Positions 18,901 through 29,129 of a stretch of DNA of 64,000 nt are shown piece by piece. The stretch's first letter is position 1. The number at the start of each line of letters is the position of its first letter. The notes beneath the pieces were generated by a model. That model was not told the origin of the DNA, made no database searches, and worked only from the letters and a program-made list of their open reading frames with translations. Origin of the DNA: Cafeteria roenbergensis (Eukaryota; Sar; Bigyra; Bicosoecida; Cafeteriaceae). The translations under genes and the position numbers were made by a program. The stretch is taken from contig VLTN01000062.1 of NCBI GenBank assembly GCA_008330645.1, forward strand, positions 1 through 64,000, given 5' to 3'.

Positions 18901-21526
18901 CGTCACTTCCGGCTTCGCTATCGCTCGCACCCGGCGTGCCGTCAGACTCGCCACCCTTGCTATCCGATGAGTCGAGTTGCAGTTGCAGTTGCAGTTGTTG
19001 CTGTGACGGAAGCGGGTGTCCCTCGAAGGCAAAGCGTGGCGACGCAGCGGGCCCGCCCTGCGACGCCGGCGAGGGTGCCTCACCGGACGATTGTGCGTCG
19101 CTGGGCGACGCGCATGTGACATTGACGCAGCGGTGACTTGCCCGCCCCGCAGTCGTGACGGCAGGCGCAGCCCGCGGTGCTGGGTCCATTCCGAAACGCA
19201 CCGGCGGCCGGGGCGGAACGATCGAAGCTAGCTCCGCTGTTCGGCATCCGGCCGCGTCCAACGCAGATTGCAGAGCCGCCCACAGCGGCGGAGCGGCCTT
19301 GCCGCCGCCCGAATCGTCCCTTTCGTGACTGGCCCGTGAGTGGGGTCCGACCCCCGTGGGAAGTGACCCCGATTCCGTGCCTGCCTTTGCTTGCGCCACT
19401 GTCCCCGAGCGACCTCGGAACGAGACGGGCGGAAGGATCCCTCTCCCTGTGACGAACGCGAGCGACGCCCGCGTGTTGCCTGCGCGCGCTAGCCAACGCA
19501 GACACTCCTGCCTGGCAGAGCTGTCAACGCAAATCCTTCCCGTCACGTGCAGCAACAGCTGAGACATGGCTGCGTGGTCGGATGTCAGCGGATCCGATGT
19601 GACGCCAACAGAACTGTCATCAGCAGGAGGCGGCAGCGGCAGCACGACGGTGGCTCTGCTGCTCGCGATGTGGGTCGTAGGAGTCCCTCGGGGGTTGTCC
19701 CCCTCCGGCCCCGGCGCGGTTGCAGCCAGCGCAAGCTCCACGCATCGGATGGCAACTGCAACTGCAGCATGGCTTGTGACAGGCAAGACAAGCGGCGAAA
19801 CCGCCGAGTCGGCCGACCGCGTGTGTGATCGTTCCAGCCAAAGCGGCACATCGACGAACCCGCAGGATGATGGTCCAACCGCAACTCGCAGCACAAGAGG
19901 GCCCCGCCTCCAGGCTGACTCCGCAGCGGCGCGGCACGGCGGATCCATACGCCGATCGTGATGGGCTGTTGATTGGCCGCGATCCGCAACCCGTCCGACC
20001 GGTCCCCTGTCGCCAGCGGCGGGTCCACTCGCCGGAGCGTGGGCTGAAGCCGCGCTAGGCAAACATGACACAGCTTTGACTCCGCTTTGACCGCCAGCAT
20101 GTTGGCGAGCGACACGTTGGTGACTAGCTGACGATGGAGAGGGGATGGGCGTCACCCGGCTCTGAAGAATCGACACCGGCATCACACGCTGACGATGGCG
20201 ACGAGGTGTCGCCGCAAGGTGACTGGCGTCTGACTCCGACGGGACCCCGCACAGCGCAAGAGCAACCGTCAGCCTGGCCAGGTCTGCGTTGTTCAGCGGA
20301 AACAGCTCAATGACACGACCCGCCGGTGCTGGCCCACCACCTCGTGATTTGTCCAATCCGTCGGCGCCGCTAGTGGTGCGGGGTTGGGCGGCGCTTGCCG
20401 CTGCGTTTGCAAGCTGGCCAGAGTAAGCGAGCGGTGCGGACAAAGGTGGCGCTCGGCGAGTGACTCCACCAGTTGCAACGGACAATAAAACGGCCGGCCG
20501 ATCGACAAGCGATGGGTGTCTGGCCTGCGTCCGGCGCCAAGCAGCGGCTGCGGCTCGGCTTGCGGCAAAAGCAGCTGGCCACCGCGGCGCCGCCCACCGC
20601 TCTTGTCGAACTGCAGGTGGAAGGCCCGACGGGGAGACAGAGGCTTCGTCCTCTCTCGCAAACGTTGCCGCGGCATGCGCGGCAGCCGTATCAGACGACG
20701 CGGCGACGCGAAAAGAGACCGCACCGGCACCGGTTGATACAGCAGGCGTTGTGCCAGCGCCGCCTCCACCAGCCGCTGCGGTGCGCGCCGCCGAGCCATG
20801 AAGCAGCCTCGCGACATCGACCTCGTCAGCAAACGCTGCGTCGGAAGCCCCCGAAGCGGCGACCATGGCTGCGCCAGGGGCCGAGCCTTGAGCCGGCATG
20901 GCTAGAGCGCCCAGCCTTGTACTGAGGCTGGCGGCAAGGCGTCGGGAGACACGCTGACGGCACCGACAGGCGCCGAACGGCGTTGGGGCACCGATTGCTG
21001 CCGCCGCCGCACAGGCAGCGCAAGAGCCTGTGGACGGCCCCAGGGGCCGAGGCAGCGCCCAGTCGAACGCAAGCAGATCCTTCGTGGCAACTGCGCCGAG
21101 AAGGCCACCGGTGGGGTGCTTGTACCAGCGAAGGCACTGCGGCGTGATGCGGAAATAGCGGCACCTGTCGCGGCCGCCGCCACCCCCGCGCTTCAGGAGC
21201 CACCCCTCGAACAGCGGGCCCTTGGGCATGGGCAGGGGGTGCGCCTCGGGCTCGGCCATTCGGCCGGGGCCCGCGCGCGCGCCCGCTGGCTGTGCGCAAG
21301 TGGCCGACGGGCAGGGCGGGCGAAGCATGCGGCCACAAACGAGAGTTTTGAGCAAATCAGCAGCGGGACTGACGCGCATAGTTCCAGACGCATTCAAGGC
21401 GCCGCGACGACCAAACAGCAACTCCCAAGCAAACGGCAGGCCGACCTGCTCCGGCCAGAGCAGCCCATTCAGGCCACGCGCCTGGCCGCGGCCACGCAGC
21501 GCTCCCGGGTAGTCAGTGAGCTCCAT
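13382..21526 (-). CDS. Giant PH-domain protein with C-terminal YiiX/NlpC-P60-like papain-fold domain
   Basis: The frame is open for about 2,714 codons from the outermost ATG (21,526). An ATG at 21,259, just before the PH domain, is an equally good start. The N-terminal PH core reads FEGWLLKRG, then CRYFRITPQCLRWYKHP. Its closing helix (LFPLNNADLARLTVALALCG) comes about 300 residues later, after a low-complexity insertion. The middle is disordered, with Gln, Asp and Gly-Ala runs. The last 400 residues contain GDILLFRT, then FDHIGIVV (His codon 14,542-14,540), and finally SYFCSELVAAAWMEAGI (Cys codon 13,579-13,577). This His-before-Cys order fits the circularly permuted papain superfamily (YiiX/NlpC-P60-like), so a hydrolase or acyltransferase acting at a PH-bound membrane is possible. 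About 23 copies of GAAACCGC/GCGGTTTC lie in this gene. No introns are evident. Confidence 0.78.
15926..15968 (-). repeat. GTC/GAC trinucleotide run encoding poly-Asp
   Basis: A run of (GTC)n on the + strand encodes about eleven consecutive Asp residues in the disordered middle of the PH/papain-like protein. A similar triplet run encodes Ser in the SEL1L-like gene at 46,876-46,920. Confidence 0.85.
17824..17925 (-). repeat. (CACCAG)n microsatellite encoding Gly-Ala repeats
   Basis: About 100 bp of near-perfect CACCAG/GCACCA hexamers encode alternating Gly-Ala in the PH/papain-like gene. A closely similar run lies in the neighbouring coiled-coil gene at about 23,382-23,465, also in the Gly-Ala frame. 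Confidence 0.85.
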
Positions 21527-21872
21527 CCCACCCTTGAGGCCCGATTTGCAGTCGCAGCGGCCGATTCCTGGCGCGGGTGTCGCGGCAGATTTGGCGTAGG
21601 TTTTGTTTTGGCCTTCCAACTATGGGCCTCGATGGACTGAGCACAACTCTGTGGCCAAAACCCTCCGCAAGTTTGCTCGTCGCCCTGCCCGGAGCCCTCG
21701 CCCCCCCGCCCCCATGGCCCCCTCCCCATGTCCGCGCTTGCCCACTCAACCACGCGCAACACAGCTCCGATTCCGCCCAGCCCGCGCCGCTCCCCGGCTG
21801 TCGCTTGCGCCATTGACCGGTCGCCCAGCCAGCAAGGTTGTTGTCCGAATACCCTCCAAATAGGAGGCTCAG
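21527..21872. other. Intergenic region between two - strand genes
   Basis: About 350 bp separate the outermost ATG of the PH/papain-like gene from the stop codon of the coiled-coil gene. Open frame continues for 93 bp upstream of that ATG without another ATG. C-rich tracts occur near 21,690-21,725. I see no clear promoter element. Confidence 0.5.
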
Positions 21873-24770
21873 TTACCGAGTCGGGGTTGCCAGAAACGAC
21901 GCAATCGCACCGAAAATGCCCCCCCCACCACCCCCCTCAGCGGCCGACCCGCCCCCTGCCGCGCCACCGGCTCCGCCCATGCTGCCAGTCTGAACCGCGC
22001 CTGCCGCTGCCGCCGGGGGGGCCGCTTGGTGCGGTGGCGTGGCCGGGGCGCGGACACCGGCCGTTGCAAGGACGTTGCCGGCCGCCGCGGCCACGCGCCG
22101 CGCGCCACCCGAAACCGCTGAAGCAACCGGCCGACGGCCAAGAAGGCCGGCGTTTCGGCGGTTGACCCCGCCACGGCCAATATTTGCGCCGACGATATGG
22201 GCAGAGCCGCCCGCCAGTGACAGCCGCGCTTGCCCAGCAATGGCGGCGACGTCGTCGTCATCAAAGCCCAACACGGCGCTCAGCACCGGCATCAGCATCG
22301 CTGGACCAACACCAACGCCCGATAACGGACCAACACCGGCAGAGCCGCTGGGGAACGCCGTGGAGCCGTTGGATGACGAACCGCTCGAAACCGCTGTGCC
22401 AGCTCCCCCTCCGCCACCATTGCTGGCTCTGCCTGACCCCATCACCCGACCATCACCCGCTGAAGTCGGCACGCGGCCAATGGCGGCAGAGCCGCCCGCC
22501 GCTGCCAACATTCCAAGGTACTGAACCACAACGTTCTTGGCGTAGGCCCGGGCAGACTCTGCCGCGTGTAGCTCCGCACGTGCTGACTCCAGTGACTCCC
22601 GCATGAGCGACTCGGCCTCCTCAGCGCGTCGCACGCGGTGCTCCGCCGCAACGAGGTCTCGGCGAAACTGTTCCCGCGCCTCGGTCAGCGCGGCATCAGT
22701 GCGCGCCACAGCAGGCGCAGCTGTCCCCGGTGCAGCCGCCCTGACCTTGGATGCCGATGGGGCTGCAGCTACGGCTGCAGACGGAGTTGATGTTGCAGCT
22801 ACTACAGGTGAACTGCTAGCTGGTGAATTTCCAGTTGCAGTTGCAGTTGTAGTTGTTGTCGTCGCTTGAGACGCGTCCTCGATTGAACCTGCTTCAAGCA
22901 ACTTGGAAGGATCGGATTGCGTCGCTGCCGCGGGGGCCGCCGATCCCTCCTCCCCAGCGACGTCGCTGGGACCGCCGACTGACCCCACCCGTCTCGATGG
23001 CGAAACTGCTCGGGCCTGCGCCAGCTGCTGGCTAGTCGCCTTGACCGTTGCACGAAGTGACTCCACTTCCGTTTGTAGCTCTGCCGCACGTAGCTCTGCC
23101 GCGTTGGCCCGGACGTTGGCTCGATCAGCTGCCGCTGCGGCCTCGCGCCCCGCTTGCTCCAGCTCTGCCAAGCGCGCTTGCGTTGACTGAAGCACCGACC
23201 TTGCTGCAGACAGCTGATCTGTCAGGTGATCGTGAGCGATCGACAGCTCTGTCACTCGCAGCTGAGCAGCTCTGGCGTCGGTTGCAAGCTCGGAAGCAGC
23301 AGCAACTGCCGCCTCCAACTCCGCACGGTGCGTGCCAGGAGTCGCTGGACCAGTCACTTCGTCATCACCTGCAGCACCGGCATCAGTATCAGCATCAGCA
23401 CCACCAGCACCACCAGCACCAGCACCACCAGCACCACCAGCACCAGCAGCACCATCAGCACCAGCGCTTGCACTCAGTTCAGCTGCTTCCGCTGCTTGTG
23501 GAGGCGCTGCCGACACTAGACTCGGCGCGATGCCGTGGGCAACGCCTCTTGCTGCGCTGTCCGAAGCAGTGCTTGCGTCAGACCCAACTCTGCCAGAGTC
23601 TGCGGCCGCACCGCTGGCGGTCGCGTCACCAGCACTGGCCGGATGAGCATTGGGTGAGTTCGCGGCCGGGACGGCTGCTGCTGCGGCTGCTGCGGCTGCT
23701 GCCACTTCGTCAGAAGATCGGTTCAAGGCGACTTCCATGGCGCGGACGGCGTCGTCTCGTTCGGCCAAGAGTTTTGCCGCCTCCACCTCTGCGGCCTCCT
23801 TCGCTGCCTCGGCGTCTCTGAGCCGCTGCCTTGCGTCCGCCTCGGCCCTCCTGGCTCTGTCAGCCGACGCGTGAACAGCCGCCATCTCGGCCTGCAAAGC
23901 GTCCACCCTTGACTGACCAGCAGAGCTCACAGAGGCGCGCTGCCGCTTCATTGCCCGAGCCAGCGCCACGCTGCTCAATCCGCCGTTGTGGTCAAGCAGC
24001 TCGGTCGCGTGGGAGACACCTGCCGCGGTCTCCAAGGCTGTAGCGAACGCGTCCCGCTCTGCAGTCATGCGCGCGGCCTTGGCCTTGGCCGCGCGGGACC
24101 GATCCTCGAGCTTGCGGTTTCGGGCCTGCAGGCGTAGGGCCGCAGCCTCAAGGTCTGCACGAGACATGGCCTGGATGTGGACGATCTTTCTCTCTGAAGA
24201 GGGGGCTGTGGCGGGCGTAGCCGCAGCACTGCTGCGCGCGCTTGTGCTCTTGGTCGGGCCGGCTCTGCCGGAGACTTGCGCGGAAACCATGGCCGGCGAT
24301 GCTGCTCCTGCTGCGGCAGCAAGCGCTGGACCGGCGGCCCTCGGGGTGGAGTCCGGTCGCAAGGTGGCATGCCGAGATGCTGGCATCGCCTCCGTGGCGC
24401 TGCTCACCGCCAGGGGCTCTCCCGAAGCGTGCGCAGCGCCGCTTGCGATGTCGGCCAAGCTGCCGGCGGCCCTGGCTGGGGGGAGGGCCGGCGCGGCCGA
24501 CTCATCGTGTCCTGGACCGGGCATCGCGACGCTGAAGCGGATGAGGTCCATACCCCGGCCGAGGAACCTGTTCATGTTGTCCATGCCGTCGAGGGCAGCG
24601 ATGGCCGCAGAGCACGGGTTCCGGAAGCCAACCCTGCGGTCCTGGGCGAGCTTGGCGGCAAGGGCTGCTCCTAGGAGGCGAAGAGCTGGGCCAATGAACC
24701 GCACCAAGCACCACGGGGTGCGCGTAGCAGCAGCTGGGACTTGCGCAGCCTTGGCCGCGCTGTGCGCCAC
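21873..24770 (-). CDS. Coiled-coil protein of unknown function
   Basis: The frame is open for 965 codons. The 5' limit given here is a GTG. The first in-frame ATG is at 24,584 (DGMDNMNRFLGRG), so either that is the start or an upstream exon joins the well-behaved 60 residues before it. Long heptad-rich, Ala/Glu/Arg-rich coiled coils cover about residues 195-255, 270-355, 475-590 and 690-760, separated by Ala/Ser/Pro/Gly linkers and a Gly-Ala hexamer run. The C-terminal 150 residues are Gly/Ala-rich with short hydrophobic stretches. No catalytic motif or targeting signal is recognisable. It could be a structural, cytoskeletal or golgin-like protein, but nothing here decides. It runs in the same direction as the PH/papain-like gene. 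Confidence 0.72.
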   Translation of the reverse strand: MAHSAAKAAQVPAAATRTPWCLVRFIGPALRLLGAALAAKLAQDRRVGFRNPCSAAIAALDGMDNMNRFLGRGMDLIRFSVAMPGPGHDESAAPALPPARAAGSLADIASGAAHASGEPLAVSSATEAMPASRHATLRPDSTPRAAGPALAAAAGAASPAMVSAQVSGRAGPTKSTSARSSAAATPATAPSSERKIVHIQAMSRADLEAAALRLQARNRKLEDRSRAAKAKAARMTAERDAFATALETAAGVSHATELLDHNGGLSSVALARAMKRQRASVSSAGQSRVDALQAEMAAVHASADRARRAEADARQRLRDAEAAKEAAEVEAAKLLAERDDAVRAMEVALNRSSDEVAAAAAAAAAAVPAANSPNAHPASAGDATASGAAADSGRVGSDASTASDSAARGVAHGIAPSLVSAAPPQAAEAAELSASAGADGAAGAGGAGGAGAGGAGGADADTDAGAAGDDEVTGPATPGTHRAELEAAVAAASELATDARAAQLRVTELSIAHDHLTDQLSAARSVLQSTQARLAELEQAGREAAAAADRANVRANAAELRAAELQTEVESLRATVKATSQQLAQARAVSPSRRVGSVGGPSDVAGEEGSAAPAAATQSDPSKLLEAGSIEDASQATTTTTTATATGNSPASSSPVVAATSTPSAAVAAAPSASKVRAAAPGTAAPAVARTDAALTEAREQFRRDLVAAEHRVRRAEEAESLMRESLESARAELHAAESARAYAKNVVVQYLGMLAAAGGSAAIGRVPTSAGDGRVMGSGRASNGGGGGAGTAVSSGSSSNGSTAFPSGSAGVGPLSGVGVGPAMLMPVLSAVLGFDDDDVAAIAGQARLSLAGGSAHIVGANIGRGGVNRRNAGLLGRRPVASAVSGGARRVAAAAGNVLATAGVRAPATPPHQAAPPAAAAGAVQTGSMGGAGGAAGGGSAAEGGGGGGIFGAIASFLATPTR

Positions 24771-25568
24771 GGTCGATTCGGCTCAGTTCGGAGGCCTTTG
24801 CGTGCAGAGTCGCACCCAGAGTTGCGCAACTACGAAGCACTGACTCCGTTGGCGCGCCTCACCGCTGTGCCCCCGTCCCTCGCGTTCATGGCTGAGCACC
24901 CCGCCCATCGCCACGCGCCTCTTGCAGAGAGCTCAAAGTCCAAACCGTCCACCCGTTGCATCAGAGGCTCGGAAAACAATTGGCTCCTCGCGCGGCACCG
25001 AATGGACGCTTGCCACGCACAAGCGCGCAAGATTCTGCTGGAACGGTTCTCCGGCGTCTCGACACTGCGCTAGCTGTGGCGATCCAGACGCGCGCTTCGC
25101 TCGCAGCGTAGAGATGGGTCGAAGCCCCAGCCGCAGAGCTTTCCCTAGTTGGCCAGCCGACCAACGCAGGCAAGTGCAGCGCCGCGCGACCGGCAGAGCG
25201 TGGAGGGGTCGCTGCCGCGAAGCCAGCTGCTCGGCCTCAGCTTCGGGTTCTGAGCCCCTCGACCTTGCCCGGGTCCCAGGGCACGGTGGCAGCTCCCGCT
25301 GCCTGCGCTTGCCAGCCCCTGCTGGCAGCGCTCCAAGGGCCAATCCCGCTCTCCAGACAATGGCAGCGCTGCTGTGCGCGCGCATGCGCAGGGCAGAGCC
25401 AGCCTGCTGCTGCCGAAGCAATCCCGACCCGACGTCGCCACTGGGTGTTTCGGCGAGCATTGCGCGATCGACCAGCCGCGTGAGTCGCGGGCTTGCGGGC
25501 ACGCAAAGCACCCTTCGCTGAAGCCTCGTCACCCTCCGATGCCCTGGCTCAAAGCCTCGAGGCCCGGA
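24771..25568. other. Intergenic region between divergent genes
   Basis: About 800 bp lie between the start of the - strand coiled-coil gene and the first RCC1-type gene. Part of it (about 25,380-25,560) resembles the upstream regions of the other RCC1-type copies (for example CGCGATCGACCAGCCGCG), so it is probably shared promoter or leader sequence. No gene was recognised. Confidence 0.5.
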
Positions 25569-27800
25569 ATGCTTGACAAGGACCGCGCCTGCCTGCGCAT
25601 CACGCGCCGCACTCAGCCTTCACCGCGCGGCGGCAAATCGGCACCGCTCGCCTTGTCGGCAGCGCTTCTCGTCGTCCTGGCCCATGCCTCGCCCTGTGCT
25701 GCTGCTGGGCTGCGGAACGCCGGAGCTCCCGGCTCCGAGGCGGCATCGCTGCTGGGTGGCACGAACCTGACGACTTCCCACGGCGTGCACGGCGGCCAGC
25801 CGGGCGTGACCGCAGGGCGAGATGACGCGGCCACGACGCGCATGGGGCAGTTGTCCGATGCGCCCGCACGCCGAGCCTCGAAGGCATTGCCGCCACCAGC
25901 GTTCGATGTCATTTCAGCGGTGGCACACCGTGCGCGAGCAGGCAGGCGGCTGCAGACGTTGGCAACGAGCGTGGCCGGCGGGGGCTTCCACAGTCTCGTT
26001 GTGCTCAGTGATGGCACGCTCCGGGCCTTCGGAATCAATGCTTTCGGCCAGCTCGGGTACGGCACCACCTCAGATGTGGGCGACAAGCAGGCCACGCTGC
26101 CGATCGACCAGGGCGCAGTGCCTCTTGGCTGCCTGGCGGTGGCTGTTGCAGCTGGCCACCATCACAGTGTCGTGCTACTCGTCGACGGCTCTGTGCGGGC
26201 ATTTGGATTTGGTCTCATTGGCAGACTCGGCTACGGGTCTGCCGCAAACGTAGGCGACACGCCCGACACGCTGCCGTCGGTGCAGGGAGGAGTGCAGCTG
26301 GGCGGCAAGGCGGTTGCCGTGGCAGCCGGGTACGCCCACACACTCGTAGCAACGGCAAGCGGCAAGGCCTTCGCATTTTGAGGCGGCGCCTATGGCATGC
26401 TTGGGTACGGCACGAATTCTGATGTGGGAGGCAAGCCAGAAACGCTGCCCTATTCAGTCGGGCCGGTGCCACTGGACGGCAATGCGGTGGCTGTGGCTGC
26501 AGGGCAATACCATAGTTTGGTGCTATTGGACGACGGCTCCCTGTGGGCGTTCGGCAGTGGTGAAGACGGCAAGCTTGGGTACGGCAACTCGTTTGACGTT
26601 GGCGGCACGCCCGAGACGCTGCCGTCAAAGCAGGGACCCGTGCAGCTGGGCGGCAAGGCGGTTGCCGTGGCAGCCGGACGCTCCCACAGCCTGGTGCTTC
26701 TCGAGAACGGCACGGTGTGTGCGTTTGGCCAAGGAAGCCAAGGCCGGCTTGGCAACGGTGCAACTGCCAAAGTGGGCAACAAGCTCGCAACGCTGCCGTC
26801 AACCCAGGCACCACTGTCGCTGGGCGGCAAGGCAGTGGCGGTGGCCGCCGGGGAGGAGCACAGTGTGGTGCTTCTCGAGGACGGCACCGTTCGGGCATTT
26901 GGCTCTGGCCAAAATGGTCGCCTCGGCTACGGCGACACTTCCAACGTGGGCGACAAGCCCGAAACGCTGCCGTCGGAGCAGGGAGCGGTGTCGCGGGGCG
27001 GCAAGGCAGTGGCCGTTGCAGCCGGGAACGCTCACAGCGTGGTGATGCTCGAAGACGGAACGGCACGGACGTTTGGGAATGGAATGTACGGCAAGCTCGG
27101 ATACGGAGAGACGTCTCACGTGGGGGACACGCCCGAGACGCAGCCGTCGGAGAAGGGACCCGTGCCATTGGTAACCCCATCACCAACACCATCGTCATCA
27201 CCTTCACCGTCAGCGACGCCGTCATCTTCAGCCACGGCAAGCGCGTCTCCGTCGGTCACAGCCTCGCCATCGCCGACGGCCTCGTCGTCAGTCACAGCCT
27301 CGCCGACGCCGACGGCCTCGTCGTCAGTCACTGCCTCGCCGACGCCGACGGCCTCGTCGTCGGTCACAGCCTCGCCAACACAAACGGCCTCGTCGTCGGT
27401 CACAGCCTCGCCAACACCAACGGCCTCGTCGTCGGTCTCTGCCTCCGCGACGTCCACCGCCAGCCCCTCCGCTTCGCCAACCGCCTCCGGCGCCGCGACC
27501 GGCAGCATCGGCAACACCGATGATGGCACGCAGCCTGCCGATGACGGTGGCGCGTCCGCCTTGGTCGTCATCGGCGCCGTGGCGGGGGCAGCCCTCCTGC
27601 TCGGGGGCGCGGCGTGGGCCATGAAGCGAGTGGGACTGGCCAGCTGGACAGGTGGAAGTGCGCTCAGCGCTGGTGGACCGGCCCCAGCGGGCGCGGGCGC
27701 TGTCCAGCAGACCGGCAGCGGCGAGGCATCCGCCGTCGGCGGCGCGAGCGGGCTGAGCAGCATCGGGGTGCAGTCGCCCGCAAGCGGCAGCCGAGTGTGA
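25569..27800 (+). CDS. RCC1-type propeller surface protein, copy 1, with in-frame TGA
   Basis: The start is the ATG at 25,569 (MLDKDRACLR), which aligns with the starts of the other three copies. A signal peptide (APLALSAALLVVLAHASPCAAAG) is followed by seven RCC1-type repeats of about 50 residues (pattern G.xHSLVLL.DG.V.AFG.G..G.LGYG), which should close a seven-bladed beta-propeller. A Ser/Thr/Ala/Pro stalk, a transmembrane helix (VVIGAVAGAALLLGGAAWA) and a short tail ending SPASGSRV complete a type I surface protein. A TGA at 26,379-26,381 interrupts repeat 3 exactly where paralogs have a Gly codon, and the frame is unchanged after it. This is a nonsense mutation, a base error or readthrough. 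The stalk is built from a 12-residue unit (36 bp) around TASPTPTASSSV. Ligand unknown. Confidence 0.82.
27260..27450 (+). repeat. 36-bp minisatellite in the stalk of RCC1-type copy 1
   Basis: Tandem units of about 36 bp (core GCCTCGCCGACGCC, then ACGGCCTCGTCGTC) encode repeated TASPTPTASSSV. Other paralogs have different unit counts and unit types in the same position, so the stalk lengthens and shortens independently in each copy. Confidence 0.8.
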
Positions 27801-28256
27801 CTGGCCATGCACGACCCGCAGCATTCGCCGCGCGGCGTGTGGGTTGCTGCAGCGGCTTCGTATCAGTGGCAAAAGGCAGTTGGCGAGTTTTGGTTGTGTG
27901 CCCTGGCGATCGCGCTCGCCTTGCCCCGCCAGACGTGCCGTGAGCGACCCGCCCAGCCGCCGCCTTGCGCAGTGACTGGGCCGCTGCCTGAATCGGCTGC
28001 GGTTTGCGGGCTGCGCACGCACGGCGTTTTGTCCACCCCCTTGAGCTCCGTCCCACGGGACACGCTCCCGCTTCGCGACCCCACACGGGATCCATAGTCG
28101 AGTACAGCTCCGACTCGCACGAGCCACTTTGGGCCGATGGTGCGCGCAATCTCTCGCGTTGCAGCGGCGGAAGCCATGGAGCCAGGCCGTCCCGAATTCG
28201 CTGCCCAACCAATTCCGAAAACTGGGGGCGGCAGAGCGCGGGTCAGTCGCTTCCAC
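27801..28256. repeat. Duplicated 3'-flank segment of the RCC1-type genes (first copy)
   Basis: The sequence from the stop codon to TTCCAC (28,251-28,256) is nearly identical to 31,425-31,879 after copy 2, so gene and flank were duplicated together. No gene is visible in it. Confidence 0.75.
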
Positions 28257-28784
28257 TGTCCGGTAACGCCACCGATTCGTCCTGGTGCGTGTGATCGTAG
28301 GGAATGGCGATCACGCATCTAGCAGTGGCCAAATGGGCACCTGTTAGGTGTCCGGCGCCAGCGGGCTGGGACTGGCGGTGCCTTGCTCGGAGACTGCTCC
28401 CACAGGGGCACTGAAACCTCGCAAGCCACCTCCCAGCCTGCCGCGGGATGGGCGGGCGGATCACGAATGCGGCTTTGCGCTCACAGCGCCTCAAAGCCGA
28501 CTGCAACGGACCCTGGGGTGCTGCGCAAACGTTCGCACGGCACGGCGGGCAAAGCGGGGCGCACGCTGCGCGCGCCTTGCCTGAGAGCTGCCTGTCTTGG
28601 CCGCCGACGCAGGCGGGTAGACTCGAGCTCAGGACCCTCTGGGTCTCGCCGGGGGCACCCCCAACACGCTGTGGGGAAGCCGCGTAGCCTAAGAGAGTGT
28701 TGCGACGATGCCAGATGGCTCGTCTGTTTCGTCGGGGTAGAATCTACGTCTGCGGGCAAATATGAACCCAACTGGTTTCCGAAC
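28257..28784 (-). repeat. Dispersed repeat X, complete copy with a paralogous empty site
   Basis: This 528-bp segment is absent from the equivalent place upstream of copy 3, where TTCCAC joins directly to GAAGCC at 31,879/31,880. Other copies are at 34,981-35,316, 37,931-38,443 and 59,442-59,940. Its ends, GTCCGGTAAC and the complement of GTTCGGAAAC, match at 8 of 10 positions as an imperfect terminal inverted repeat. No target-site duplication or coding frame is apparent. It looks like a small non-autonomous DNA element. Confidence 0.7.
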
Positions 28785-29129
28785 GAAGCCAGCCGCTCAG
28801 CTTCAGCGACTGGCCTGCGCGCCTCGGCCCCGCCCGACAGCCAGGGCACACTCGCAGCTCCCGGTCCCTGCGCTTTGCAGCCATTTGCCAGCGATGCCAG
28901 CTCGCGCGCCCAGCGCGCCGATTCCGCTTCCCAGGAATGCGGCAGCGCTGTGGGCACGCGTTCACAGCGCAGCGTCAGCTGACAGTCCCACAATTTCCGA
29001 CTCGAAACCACCAGCGCGGCGTTTTCGCGATCGACCGGCCGCGCGTGCCGTAGGCTTTCAGGCACGCAGGGCACTCCTCGCCGCTTCTGCGTCGCCTTCA
29101 CAGCCCTGTGCGACGCCTCGTGGCCCAGA

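Noticed and set aside
27260-27450. CRISPR-like or satellite array in the RCC1-type gene
   Set aside because: The 36-bp units have no spacers and encode the protein stalk in frame.
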